Of a stretch of 64,000 bases of DNA, positions 26,697-35,573 are shown one piece after another. The notes under the pieces were generated by a model. It saw only the letters and a program-made list of their open reading frames with translations. It did not search any database and was not told where the DNA came from. Every line of letters starts with the position of its first letter. The first letter of the stretch is position 1. The position numbers and the translations under genes were made by a program. This DNA is from Clostridium bornimense (lineage in GTDB: Bacteria > Bacillota > Clostridia > Clostridiales > Clostridiaceae), in NCBI RefSeq assembly GCF_000577895.1, contig NZ_HG917868.1, positions 1,488,001 through 1,552,000 of the forward strand, given 5' to 3'.

Positions 26697-27821
26697 CTAC
26701 TCATTTATTAATTTTTCATAACACTTTTTAAATTTTTCTAAAAACACTTTAATATCTTCTTCACTAACAAGATGACTAAGACTTATTCTTATTGCACCCA
26801 TCGCTCTTTTTCTATCCTTAGTTATAGCAAAAACTGGTTTAGATACAGTGTTTGTTGCGCAACAAGCAGCTTTAGTAGCTATATAGATACCATTTTTTTC
26901 AAGTTCATCTTGAATCCTATTAGCCTTTATTCCTTTTATACTTATGTTTAATATATAAGGACTAGCTTTTTCACTACTATTTATAAGTACTTCTTTATAT
27001 TTTAAAAATTCTTTTCTTAATATATTATTCAAACATTTTACATAATTATATCTTTCATCTAAATTGCTAATAGCTATATCTATAGCTTTTTCTGTTGCAA
27101 GAATCATTGCTACATCTGGTGTACCACTTCTAAAAATAGTAGTACTAGTTCCTCCATGAATTATAGGCTCCATCCTAATTTCTTTCTTTTTTATAACTAC
27201 TCCTGACCCATTTAATCCATAAAATTTATGAGCTGTGAAAGTAACTAAGTCCATATTATTCATATCAATATTCATTTTACCTAATGCCTGAGTAGCATCT
27301 ACATGTAAAAAACAATTTTCATATTTAGAAATCACCTTAGATACCTGATCTATTGGTTGAATAATCCCTACTTCACTGCCAACATAACATATTGAAACTA
27401 ATATAGTATCTTTTCTAATCAACTCTTCTAAGTGATCTAAGTCTATAGTTCCATCACTTAATACATCTACAAAATCTATCTCATATCCCTGATTTTGAAG
27501 ATCTACCATTGCCGCTGTTACCGATGAATGTTCTAAATAAGTTGTAATTATATGCTTTCCATAACTTCTATAAGCTTTAGCCACACCTTTAATAGCTAAA
27601 TTATTGGCCTCTGTTCCACTAGAAGTATATATTATATCTCTTTCTTTTGCATTAAGAAGATTCGATATATTCTCTGTAGCTGCATCTATCGCTCCCTTTG
27701 CATCTCTTCCAAGCTTATGACTACTATTAGGATTACCCAAATATGCCTTTGACGCCTCACAGAATACCTGAAGTACCTCTTCATCTACTGGTGTATTAGC
27801 CGCATAGTCTAAATATATCAT
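26697..27821 (-). CDS. cysteine desulfurase (second paralogue)
   Basis: 374 residues of the NifS/IscS family. PLP lysine in TAHKFYGLNG; catalytic loop Cys in TKAACCATN, with two adjacent cysteines. The ATG at 27821 is preferred: AGAGGTG is about 9 bases upstream and the GTG at 27833 overlaps it. It is part of the four-gene operon and directly upstream of the TtcA-like gene. Compared with the 21523 enzyme the active loop has a different sequence, in keeping with a separate sulfur acceptor. Confidence 0.92.
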   Translation of the reverse strand: MIYLDYAANTPVDEEVLQVFCEASKAYLGNPNSSHKLGRDAKGAIDAATENISNLLNAKERDIIYTSSGTEANNLAIKGVAKAYRSYGKHIITTYLEHSSVTAAMVDLQNQGYEIDFVDVLSDGTIDLDHLEELIRKDTILVSICYVGSEVGIIQPIDQVSKVISKYENCFLHVDATQALGKMNIDMNNMDLVTFTAHKFYGLNGSGVVIKKKEIRMEPIIHGGTSTTIFRSGTPDVAMILATEKAIDIAISNLDERYNYVKCLNNILRKEFLKYKEVLINSSEKASPYILNISIKGIKANRIQDELEKNGIYIATKAACCATNTVSKPVFAITKDRKRAMGAIRISLSHLVSEEDIKVFLEKFKKCYEKLINE

Positions 27822-27849
27822 TGAACGATTCACCTCTTAACTTTAATAA

Positions 27850-29745
27850 TTACTTCTTCGCTTGTTCTATTTTTTCTGCTAATTCATTTAAATAAGTCCA
27901 TCTATCATACTTTTCACTAAGTTCTTTTTCTACTTGTTCTTTTTCCTTTAAAAGATCATTTAATGTTCCATAACTACTAGCATTTTCTTCTATACTTTTA
28001 TCTAATTCTTTAATCTTTTCTTCTAAATTTTCTATAACTTCATCTATTGTTTCATACTCTCGTTGCTCATTAAAAGAAAATTTTAATGCTTTTTCAGACT
28101 TTGGTTTTTCTTTTTTTTCCTTAATTTCTGAAACTTTTTCTTCTTCTAATTGTCTAAACAATAAATACTCATTATATCCACCATGTAAAATATCAATTTC
28201 ATTAGCTGATTTAAAATAAAAAATCTTATTACAGATCCTATCAATAAAATACCTATCATGAGATACTGTTATCACCGGACCATCAAATGAATCCAAATAA
28301 TCTTCCAAAATTGTAAGTGTCGTAATATCTAAATCATTGGTAGGTTCATCCAACAGTAAAATGTTAGGTTCACTCATAAGTACTCTAAGTAAATATAATC
28401 TTCTTTTTTCTCCTCCAGATAATCTTTTTACTTCAGTATATTGAATCTCTGGTGTAAATAGAAATTTTTCTAACATAGCAGATGCTGTTATTTTTTCTCC
28501 ACTAGCTGTTTCAAGATATTCTCCTACTTCCCTTATATAATCAATAACTCTTAATTCACTATCAATAAAACGATTTTCTTGTGAAAAATACCCTATTTTT
28601 ACTGTCTCACCTCTAATAATTTCACCATTATCAACAGATAATTCTCCCGCTATAAGATTCATTAATGTAGACTTTCCTCTTCCATTCTCTCCAATTATAC
28701 CTATTCTATCTTTTCTTAAAAGAATATATGAAAAATCTTTTACTATTTTCTTATCCCCAAAACTCTTAGAAACATTATTAATTTCAACTAATTTTTTACC
28801 TAATCTACTACCTTTTATATCAAAATCTACTTCCTGATCTTCACTATCATATTTTATTTCTGATATTTCTTTAAATCTATCTAATCTAGCTTTTTGCTTA
28901 GTACTTCGTGCTTTTGCACCTCGCTTTACCCACTTTAGCTCATTTCTTAAAAAGTTTTGTCTCTTCTCTTCTGAAGACTTTTCTAATTCTTTTCTTTCTA
29001 TTTTCTTTTCTAAAAAATACGAATAATTTCCATCATAACTATATAAATTTCCTTTATCTAGCTCTATAATTCTATTAGTTACTCTATCTAAAAAATATCT
29101 ATCATGAGTTATCATCAATAGTGATCCTTTTCTAGAGTTTAAGTACTCTTCCAACCATCCTATAGTCTCGCTATCTAAATGATTTGTAGGCTCATCTAAA
29201 ATGAGAAGATCACAAGGCCTAATTAATGCTGATGCCAAAGCAATTCTCTTTTTTTGACCTCCAGATAAATTTGAAACTTTCTCTTCAAAATTTGTTATTC
29301 CAAGCCTAGTAAGTATAGTTTTTGCTTCTCTTTCCATATCCCATAAATTAAGATCATCCATAGGCTCTTGAGCTTCTATTAGTTTATTACTTAACTCCTC
29401 ATAATCACCTTGTCCACTAGATAACTTAGAAACAATATTTTCATATTCTCTAAGAGCTTTCATTTCAATAGTATCTCCATAAAATACTGCTGTTAATACT
29501 TTATCTTCATCATTAAAATCAACATCTTGAGGTAAATACTCACATCTTAATTTGTTAACTCTAGTAATTTTACCATCATAAAATTCATCTAATCCAGCTA
29601 CTATTTTTAAAAGAGTCGATTTTCCCGTTCCATTAACCCCTATAATTCCTATCTTTTCACCTTCATTAATACCAAAAGATATATTATTAATTATTTGTTT
29701 TTCACTATAACTTTTACTTATATTCTCTAAAGTAATTAAGTTCAT
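27850..29745 (-). CDS. ABC-F family ATPase (Uup-like)
   Basis: 631 residues with two ABC domains on one chain and no transmembrane helices. Domain 1 has GVNGTGKST and signature LSGGQKKR; the linker between the domains is Lys/Arg-rich (about 245-300); domain 2 has GENGRGKST and LSGGEKRR. A C-terminal coiled coil occupies about 555-631, typical of Uup. ABC-F proteins act on ribosomes (translation factors) and some protect against antibiotics; the C-terminal coiled coil favours the housekeeping Uup group over resistance types. Confidence 0.9.
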   Translation of the reverse strand: MNLITLENISKSYSEKQIINNISFGINEGEKIGIIGVNGTGKSTLLKIVAGLDEFYDGKITRVNKLRCEYLPQDVDFNDEDKVLTAVFYGDTIEMKALREYENIVSKLSSGQGDYEELSNKLIEAQEPMDDLNLWDMEREAKTILTRLGITNFEEKVSNLSGGQKKRIALASALIRPCDLLILDEPTNHLDSETIGWLEEYLNSRKGSLLMITHDRYFLDRVTNRIIELDKGNLYSYDGNYSYFLEKKIERKELEKSSEEKRQNFLRNELKWVKRGAKARSTKQKARLDRFKEISEIKYDSEDQEVDFDIKGSRLGKKLVEINNVSKSFGDKKIVKDFSYILLRKDRIGIIGENGRGKSTLMNLIAGELSVDNGEIIRGETVKIGYFSQENRFIDSELRVIDYIREVGEYLETASGEKITASAMLEKFLFTPEIQYTEVKRLSGGEKRRLYLLRVLMSEPNILLLDEPTNDLDITTLTILEDYLDSFDGPVITVSHDRYFIDRICNKIFYFKSANEIDILHGGYNEYLLFRQLEEEKVSEIKEKKEKPKSEKALKFSFNEQREYETIDEVIENLEEKIKELDKSIEENASSYGTLNDLLKEKEQVEKELSEKYDRWTYLNELAEKIEQAKK

Positions 29746-29756
29746 TGTTTTCTCCT

Positions 29757-31592
29757 TTAATTATTTTTAATTATTCCAACTGCTTGCCCTATAATTCTAA
29801 TTTCGTTAAGTCCAAAATTCATAGGAGCATAATTATCATTTTCAGAAATAAGCGTAGCCATACCATTAGCTATCTTTACAGTTTTAAGAGTAGCATTTCC
29901 ATCTATCTCTACAGCACAAATATCTCCGTTTTCTACAGTATTATTTCTTTCAATTACAACTTTATCTCCATTGTTAATTCCTACATTTATCATAGAGTCC
30001 CCATCAATGGTAAGAATAAAATGTTCCTTATTTTTTGTAAGAACACTATTAGGTAGATACATTTCTCCTGTTTCTTCTTCTGAAATGAATATAGGCATAC
30101 CTGCTGCTATATGTGAAAACACCTTAACTTTTGAAACTTCACTATCAGCAAGTTCTTCTTCTTTCCCATTAACATTTATAAGCATATTCTTCGGAGCTGA
30201 TATATCTCTTAAAAGATTTATCACCTTATTCTTCTTACAATCCACATAAGTAAATGATTCTATTCCTTTATTACTTACAAATCTTCTATCTTCTAGCACT
30301 CCAACTGGAAGCTTATTTACAAATTTAGATTCTTTTCCATATCCAACCAAATATAGTTCATTTTCTGCCATAGATATTTCATCAATAAGAATTTTCTTTT
30401 CTTTTATAGTACTGTAATTTTCATTATTAAAATTAGTTACTATAACTACTTTGGAACTAATGCCTAATACATCATCAAAGACTGCTAATTTTATTTTATC
30501 TCCGTTACTATATAAAGAATTTTTAATTCTTCTACATGGTATCTTACTATTTATGAAGTAAAGCTTACCCTTTCTAAGTTCTTCTTCATTCTTAAATAAA
30601 ACAATAATATCTTCATATTTATATCTTAAAGATATATTGTTTTTAATTAAATCTCTTATTGCTAAAAAACTCTTTCCCATATCATCGTATATAAGATGAT
30701 ATGGTATATTTATATTTTTCTCTAATATATTCTTATTACCTTTAAAACCTTTAATAAGATTTCTTATTTCTTCACTTGATCTTATGTTATTTCTCAAATT
30801 ATAAGTTTTCTCAAAAGAAACATCTTTAATATTTCTTTTGGAAGTAATAGTAATTGTACTTATACTACTGTCTTTTCTTAAAGTATATATAAATTTCCTT
30901 TGCTTCTCTGTTAAAAATTCTCCATCATCAATTGCAATATGAGTATATATATCATTATTATCTAAAAACTTTTCTATAAGTTCTATATCTATTACATCTT
31001 TAATATATACATTATTTTTAAATATAAGCTTTTTAAATATTTCAGAAACATTAAAAAGTAATTCTCTATTATGTGAATTCTTTTTTGCCTTAACATAAGA
31101 AACTTTTCTTCTTCCTTCTATGTATTGTTTTCTACTTATGTTAGATGATAGAATTTCACATACTTCTTTTTCGATATTCTCAATATTACTAATTCTAAAT
31201 ATCTTACTATTTTTTAAATCTCCTTTTATACTATCTATTGCTTCTAATAATATCTCTCTTTTTTTGTCACCACTACATAAATTAATTCCTTTTACTTTTA
31301 ATAAATTTTCTACTAATTCATCATAAGTATAAAAATCCACTTTTATATTAAGAAATGAAAAAAGAGTTTCTTCTCTTTCTTGTTCTTCAAATAATTTTAA
31401 TCCTATAGATTTTGATAGTTTATTCTTAAATAAAACCAATATAGAATCTCCATCTTCTACAGAATACTTATTAATATATTCATTAACTCTATTTATAAGA
31501 TAAGTGCTTTTACCACTTCCACTTACCCCTTTTACTAATATATTATTATATAATCTATCTTTACACATAAGCTCAATTCTAGAATTTAACAT
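29757..31592 (-). CDS. P-loop/helicase-like protein fused to LexA-type S24 peptidase
   Basis: 611 residues. The N-terminal part has Walker A GVSGSGKSTYL (about 21-31), a Walker B-like IAIDDGEFLTEKQ resembling UvrD motif II (DEFQDxxxxQ), and NNIRSSEEI resembling motif IV; motifs III and VI are not clear, so unwinding is doubtful. The C-terminal ~120 residues are an S24 LexA/UmuD peptidase: cleavage-site-like HIAAGMP with Ala497-Gly498, catalytic Ser533 in GDSM and Lys570 in ATLK. There is no HTH. It heads the operon with ABC-F, desulfurase and TtcA-like genes, 11 bases before the ABC-F gene. Self-cleavage in response to DNA damage is an inference from the intact S24 residues. Confidence 0.8.
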   Translation of the reverse strand: MLNSRIELMCKDRLYNNILVKGVSGSGKSTYLINRVNEYINKYSVEDGDSILVLFKNKLSKSIGLKLFEEQEREETLFSFLNIKVDFYTYDELVENLLKVKGINLCSGDKKREILLEAIDSIKGDLKNSKIFRISNIENIEKEVCEILSSNISRKQYIEGRRKVSYVKAKKNSHNRELLFNVSEIFKKLIFKNNVYIKDVIDIELIEKFLDNNDIYTHIAIDDGEFLTEKQRKFIYTLRKDSSISTITITSKRNIKDVSFEKTYNLRNNIRSSEEIRNLIKGFKGNKNILEKNINIPYHLIYDDMGKSFLAIRDLIKNNISLRYKYEDIIVLFKNEEELRKGKLYFINSKIPCRRIKNSLYSNGDKIKLAVFDDVLGISSKVVIVTNFNNENYSTIKEKKILIDEISMAENELYLVGYGKESKFVNKLPVGVLEDRRFVSNKGIESFTYVDCKKNKVINLLRDISAPKNMLINVNGKEEELADSEVSKVKVFSHIAAGMPIFISEEETGEMYLPNSVLTKNKEHFILTIDGDSMINVGINNGDKVVIERNNTVENGDICAVEIDGNATLKTVKIANGMATLISENDNYAPMNFGLNEIRIIGQAVGIIKNN

Positions 31593-31654
31593 ATTATCAC
31601 CTCAACAATTAGATATATTATAACATATTATTTCTAGGTTCTTAAGCAGTTATT

Positions 31655-32749
31655 TTATTCTATTAGTGCTAATATGGCCATTAAATTATCAAATGAATAT
31701 ATTTCTTTATTTTCTAAATATCCAAATGCACCTTTTAAGTCTCCTTCATCAATTTTATATAGTGATAACTTTTCTTTTAACTTATTATATAAATTAGTTT
31801 CTCTACTATTTCTAGCTACCATTGCTACTACGGAATATATAGCAGTTGATTCAACTTTTGAGGTAGCCTCTCCTGTTTCTGAAGAATATGTACTACATAA
31901 AAAACCATCTTTATTTAACTTATCTTTTACCCAATATAAAAATTTACTTGTATCTTCTCCTACTTCACTTTTATACAAATAAATCATCGAAGTTAATAAC
32001 AAATCATTATTTTCCTCCTTTGAATACTCTTCCTCATTTATATTATATGATTTTCTATAAAGTGGAATAGCATCTGAGATATATCCACCCTCTACTATTT
32101 TCTTGCTTTTTTCTTCTATTTCTTTATAGTCTTTATCTACATCGGCCAGAATAGAAAGTGCCCCTAAATCCATATATGATAATGTAACTGTATCGCTTAA
32201 TATTCCATTATCATTAAAATCCACTAAACATCCTTTATATACAGAATTATTCTTTATACCCTCTGATAACTTAAAAAATACTTTTCTATATTTAGCATCA
32301 TCAAATCTTTTATATGCTAAGGCACTAGCTTTTACTATTCTAAGATCATCAATAGTAGATGATACCATACTCTTCTTTTCTCCCCTAACTCTCCAACTTA
32401 CTAAATTATTTTCCATCATCATATTTTCTATTATTTTTAAATGAGTATCAGCAATATCTTTATTACCAGTTTCTACTCCATATAACATCATCAATCCTTC
32501 TGATTCAGATAAAACATAATGACCTTTTGTTTCATCTCCTGCACTCTCTTTTTCTAAATAATTCGTATATATACCATTTACATCTGAAAGATTGTTATTA
32601 ATAAATTTCACTGTATCTTCGACTTCCAAAATCTTGTTGTGTCCATTTATAGGTAATTTAAATTCTAATTTGTTATTCATCGCTATAATACTACCTATCC
32701 CCCCTAACATTACGATTATTGCAATAATAATTATTTTTTTCTTTTTCAC
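31655..32749 (-). CDS. membrane-anchored GH8-like (six-hairpin) protein
   Basis: About 365 residues. An N-terminal Lys run followed by a hydrophobic helix (about 6-25) is a signal anchor. The body is alpha-helical; SESEGLMMLYG, then LVSWRV and SSTIDDLRIVKA, echo the conserved SEGQGYGM, LAW and SATDADLDIA segments of glycoside hydrolase family 8. The general-acid Glu (SEG) and a Asp in TIDD are kept. Start choice: AAGG is 8 bases before the GTG at 32749; ATG at 32755 is an alternative. It may trim an exopolysaccharide; the substrate is unknown and the family call is tentative. Confidence 0.5.
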   Translation of the reverse strand: MKKKKIIIIAIIVMLGGIGSIIAMNNKLEFKLPINGHNKILEVEDTVKFINNNLSDVNGIYTNYLEKESAGDETKGHYVLSESEGLMMLYGVETGNKDIADTHLKIIENMMMENNLVSWRVRGEKKSMVSSTIDDLRIVKASALAYKRFDDAKYRKVFFKLSEGIKNNSVYKGCLVDFNDNGILSDTVTLSYMDLGALSILADVDKDYKEIEEKSKKIVEGGYISDAIPLYRKSYNINEEEYSKEENNDLLLTSMIYLYKSEVGEDTSKFLYWVKDKLNKDGFLCSTYSSETGEATSKVESTAIYSVVAMVARNSRETNLYNKLKEKLSLYKIDEGDLKGAFGYLENKEIYSFDNLMAILALIE

Positions 32750-32828
32750 AATCATCACCTTCTTTTATCATATTTTTTATTATATCCATAATTTTATGTA
32801 ATATATTCTTTAACATGTATTTTATACT

Positions 32829-32900
32829 TCTAATACATCAAATTTAAAATATTAAAATCATTTAAAAGAATTAAAATTTAAAAATAATATTCTAAATATA
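32829..32900 (+). pseudogene. 72-bp relic of a paralogue of the 34431-35168 gene
   Basis: 32829-32900 aligns to 34551-34633 inside the intact plus-strand gene with 6 mismatches and one 12-base in-frame gap. In the intact gene's frame the relic meets a stop (TAT TAA). It directly precedes the left repeat just as the intact gene precedes the right repeat, so a gene-plus-repeat unit was duplicated and then this copy lost its gene. Confidence 0.85.
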
Positions 32901-32944
32901 AATAAGGAAAGGGTAGCGTTTGCCTTCGCTACCCTTTCCTTATT
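32901..32944 (+). terminator. strong hairpin opening the left repeat
   Basis: An 18-bp perfect stem (AATAAGGAAAGGGTAGCG and its complement) with an 8-base loop, followed by CATTCTTTTTTTTC. The T-rich side faces the plus strand. In the right repeat the equivalent stem (35190-35218) is shortened to 10 bp. Confidence 0.8.
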
Positions 32945-33367
32945 CATTCTTTTTTTTCTTAGTCAGTCTTTTTTTTATTCAGACAATTAATGTTCCAGTA
33001 AAAAAAAGATTGACTATTTGAATTTAAAACACGAATCGTTATAAAGATAGATGAATAGCGGTCTAAGAGGGAGTTCAAAAAAGAAAGAAAAGTCTGACAA
33101 TATAATAAAGATTGAACAGAAATCAGGCTCTTTTCCTCTAATTTTTCTCTCTTTTCTTCCCTTTTATTATCTTTATTTTTTATTCATTATTCCTTCTCTT
33201 ATATTTTCCTTTATTCCTTTCTAGCCCTTTATTCTTCTATGTTTTCTTTCTGTTTTTTTATTTTTGTTTTCATTATTGATTTCATTAAATTAGGGTAGCT
33301 CTTCTCAGAGCTACCCTTTCCTTATTCAGTCTTTTTTTTCTTATTCAGTCTTTTTTTTATTCAGACA
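32910..33367. repeat. left copy of a ~0.4 kb direct repeat (458 bp)
   Basis: It matches 35191-35571 almost base for base, with about 78 extra bases at 33186-33263. Order inside: hairpin, T-rich module (32929-32985), about 300 bases of common core, second hairpin (AGGGTAGCTCT / AGAGCTACCCT, 33292-33317), T-rich module again (33311-33367). It ends just before the stop of the minus-strand gene 33379-34236. No ORF is conserved in both copies. Confidence 0.93.
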
Positions 33368-33378
33368 TAAAACTCACA

Positions 33379-34236
33379 TTAGTAGTTATTTTCACACATA
33401 TATGTAAATATGATACTAGGCTTTAATGAATATGAATCAGTTACAGATGTTGCATAATGTTGGAATTGCCATTTTTGCTTTAGTGGAGTTGGTGTAGTTG
33501 CATTAAACATATCCACCTCAAAAATAGATGGTCCTGTAGATCTATACCATGACTTACCATATACACATATACTTCTTGTCTTTCCAGAAGCATTATACTT
33601 ATTAGTCTCAGTTCCACCTAAAGATATTGTTTTAACTATTGCTGAATCTGGAATAGATGATACATTGCTTAAATCAAAAGTTTGAATACTTGAGTATCTA
33701 CTATATGTTGTTAGTTTTGTTGTTGAAAGAGACTTCGTATATGTCTTTGTTGTATAATCAGGAGCTCCTACTAACATTGTATATGCAACTTTTTCAGTTA
33801 TTTCATCATCTGAAGAGATTCTTATATAATATGTACCTGCATTTGACACATCGAATTTTCCTTGTCTCTTAAGCGATTTACCAAATTTATTTTCATATAC
33901 CTTACTTTTTTCAGAATTAAATACTGTAGCTGTAACTGTAACATATGGAGCATAAATTGTTAATGTTTTTGTTCCTTCTGAAAGATTAACTTTGTACCAT
34001 CCAGCATCTCCTGTACTCTCTAAAAAACAACTTGATTCTCTCTTTGGAAATAGTCTCAAAGAATCATAAATTGTATTTTCTGTTAGTTGAAACGCTGTTT
34101 CCTGTGTACTATTGTCTACATTTTGAGAATCAGTATATACATATGCAGCAGATGCAGTTGTATTTAACATACTAGTAAATAATAAAAAACAGATAGATGA
34201 TATCAATACCATTGTAAATATTCTCTTTTTCTTCAT
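33379..34236 (-). CDS. secreted beta-rich protein of unknown function
   Basis: 285 residues. The signal peptide is clear: basic KKKR, hydrophobic core, cleavage near ASA-AYVY (about residue 31). Residues about 60-155 (DAGWYKVNL, then LTIYAPYVTVTATVF, then NAGTYYIRISS) resemble a bacterial pre-peptidase C-terminal (PPC) beta-sandwich. The C-terminal half is Ser/Thr/Tyr-rich and also beta-like. No catalytic motif. It is divergent from the 34431 gene and lies inside the repeat-bracketed segment. No cell-wall anchor is visible. Confidence 0.7.
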   Translation of the reverse strand: MKKKRIFTMVLISSICFLLFTSMLNTTASAAYVYTDSQNVDNSTQETAFQLTENTIYDSLRLFPKRESSCFLESTGDAGWYKVNLSEGTKTLTIYAPYVTVTATVFNSEKSKVYENKFGKSLKRQGKFDVSNAGTYYIRISSDDEITEKVAYTMLVGAPDYTTKTYTKSLSTTKLTTYSRYSSIQTFDLSNVSSIPDSAIVKTISLGGTETNKYNASGKTRSICVYGKSWYRSTGPSIFEVDMFNATTPTPLKQKWQFQHYATSVTDSYSLKPSIIFTYMCENNY

Positions 34237-34430
34237 ATTTTTTCCTCTTTTATAGATAATATACTATCATACAATGTATTATTTGTCTATATTTTTACGT
34301 TTTATGTAATATATTTAATTATATATATATTTTTTATATAATTTAGTTAAGTTTTCCTTTTTTGTTACGATAATAATAAAAACATTATTCTTTTATAACA
34401 ATATATTATTTAGGAGAGGAGATAAAAATA

Positions 34431-35168
34431 ATGTATATAAATCGCAATGTATGTAATAGTAATCTAATCAGTACTTACATGAAAAATTTAAATACTTCTA
34501 ATACCACTAATTCATATAAAAAAACTACTAGTAACTTGTTAAGTAAAAATTCTAATACGTCAAATTTAAAATATTCAAATCGTTTAAAAGGTAATTTAAC
34601 AGAATTAAAATTTGAAAATAATATTTTAAACATAGAACGAAATACTCCTTACAAAGTAAAAACTCTATTACATGGCTATTCAGACATAACAATTACTAAT
34701 TCTGGAGTGGAAAGACTTTCTTCTATATTAAATCCAGATGTAGATTATAGAGATTATCTATCAACCGATGAAATAGAAGATTCAGGTAGAGTATTTGATT
34801 TTATCAACATATTAAACAAAAATATTTCATATGATGAAAAAATAGACTTAATTAGAATTTTCTTTCCTCAAACAAAAGAAGGTAAAGCAATTCTTGAAGG
34901 AATGGGGGCAGAAACAAACAATTACATTTCATTAGATGGTGGAGAAAATTATGTATATTTTGATGAAAGCGGTTGGTTATATACTAATGAAGAATTGATG
35001 AATTTAAGAAATGGTTATTTGAATGAAAACTTCTTCAAATTAGGATTTACTAAAGATTCAAAAATGATTATCGATGGCACAGAATACAAATTAAACGATA
35101 ACGGATATATTACAGGTATACCAGAAGATGCTATTTGCACCCCTTCCCATGTAGAATTAATTAAGTAG
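34431..35168 (+). CDS. unrecognised protein with Asn/Ser/Thr-rich N-terminus
   Basis: 245 residues, start set by GGAGAGGAG upstream. Residues 1-55 are low-complexity (Asn, Ser, Thr, Lys) and likely disordered; residues 60-245 look folded, mixed alpha/beta and acidic, with aromatic strand motifs (ENYVYFDESGWLY). There is no signal peptide, transmembrane helix or known motif. It is followed 20 bases later by the right repeat, whose first hairpin would terminate it. A decayed paralogue lies at 32829-32900. Confidence 0.7.
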   Translation: MYINRNVCNSNLISTYMKNLNTSNTTNSYKKTTSNLLSKNSNTSNLKYSNRLKGNLTELKFENNILNIERNTPYKVKTLLHGYSDITITNSGVERLSSILNPDVDYRDYLSTDEIEDSGRVFDFINILNKNISYDEKIDLIRIFFPQTKEGKAILEGMGAETNNYISLDGGENYVYFDESGWLYTNEELMNLRNGYLNENFFKLGFTKDSKMIIDGTEYKLNDNGYITGIPEDAICTPSHVELIK

Positions 35169-35190
35169 AATATAAATATTATACAAATTA

Positions 35191-35571
35191 AGGGTAGCGT
35201 TTTGTAGCGCTACCCTTTCCTTATTCATTCTTTTTTTTTCTTAGTCAGTCTTTTTTTTATTCAGACAATTATGTTCCAGTAAAAAAAAGATTGACTATTT
35301 GAATTTAAAACACGAATCCTTATAAAGATAGATGAATAGCGGTCTAAGAGGGAGTTCAAAAAAGAAAGAAAAGTCTGACAATATAATAAAGATTGAACAG
35401 AAATCAGGCTCTTTTCCTCTAATTTTTCTCTATTTTCTTCCCTTTTATTATCTTTATTTTTTATTCTTGTTTTCATTATTGATTTCATTAAATTAGGGTA
35501 GCTCTTCTCAGAGCTACCCTTTCCTTATTCATTCTTTTTTTTTCTTAGTCAGTCTTTTTTTTATTCAGACA
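35191..35571. repeat. right copy of the ~0.4 kb direct repeat (381 bp)
   Basis: It shares the hairpin/T-module/core/hairpin/T-module order of 32910-33367; the few differences in the core are single bases and small indels besides the ~78-base deletion. T-rich modules are at 35210-35267 and 35514-35571, hairpins at 35190-35218 and 35495-35520. It ends 2 bases before the DUF1015 stop codon. The high identity implies recent duplication or ongoing conversion. Confidence 0.93.
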
Positions 35572-35573
35572 AA

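Noticed and set aside
32901-33367. CRISPR array
   Set aside because: Four T-rich modules recur, but spacing is irregular, unit size is ~57 bases with identical intervening DNA in both copies, and no cas genes are near.
35261-35488. 75-residue minus-strand ORF in the right repeat
   Set aside because: Lys/Leu/Phe-biased, no ribosome site, and not preserved in the left copy where the 78-base extra segment changes it.
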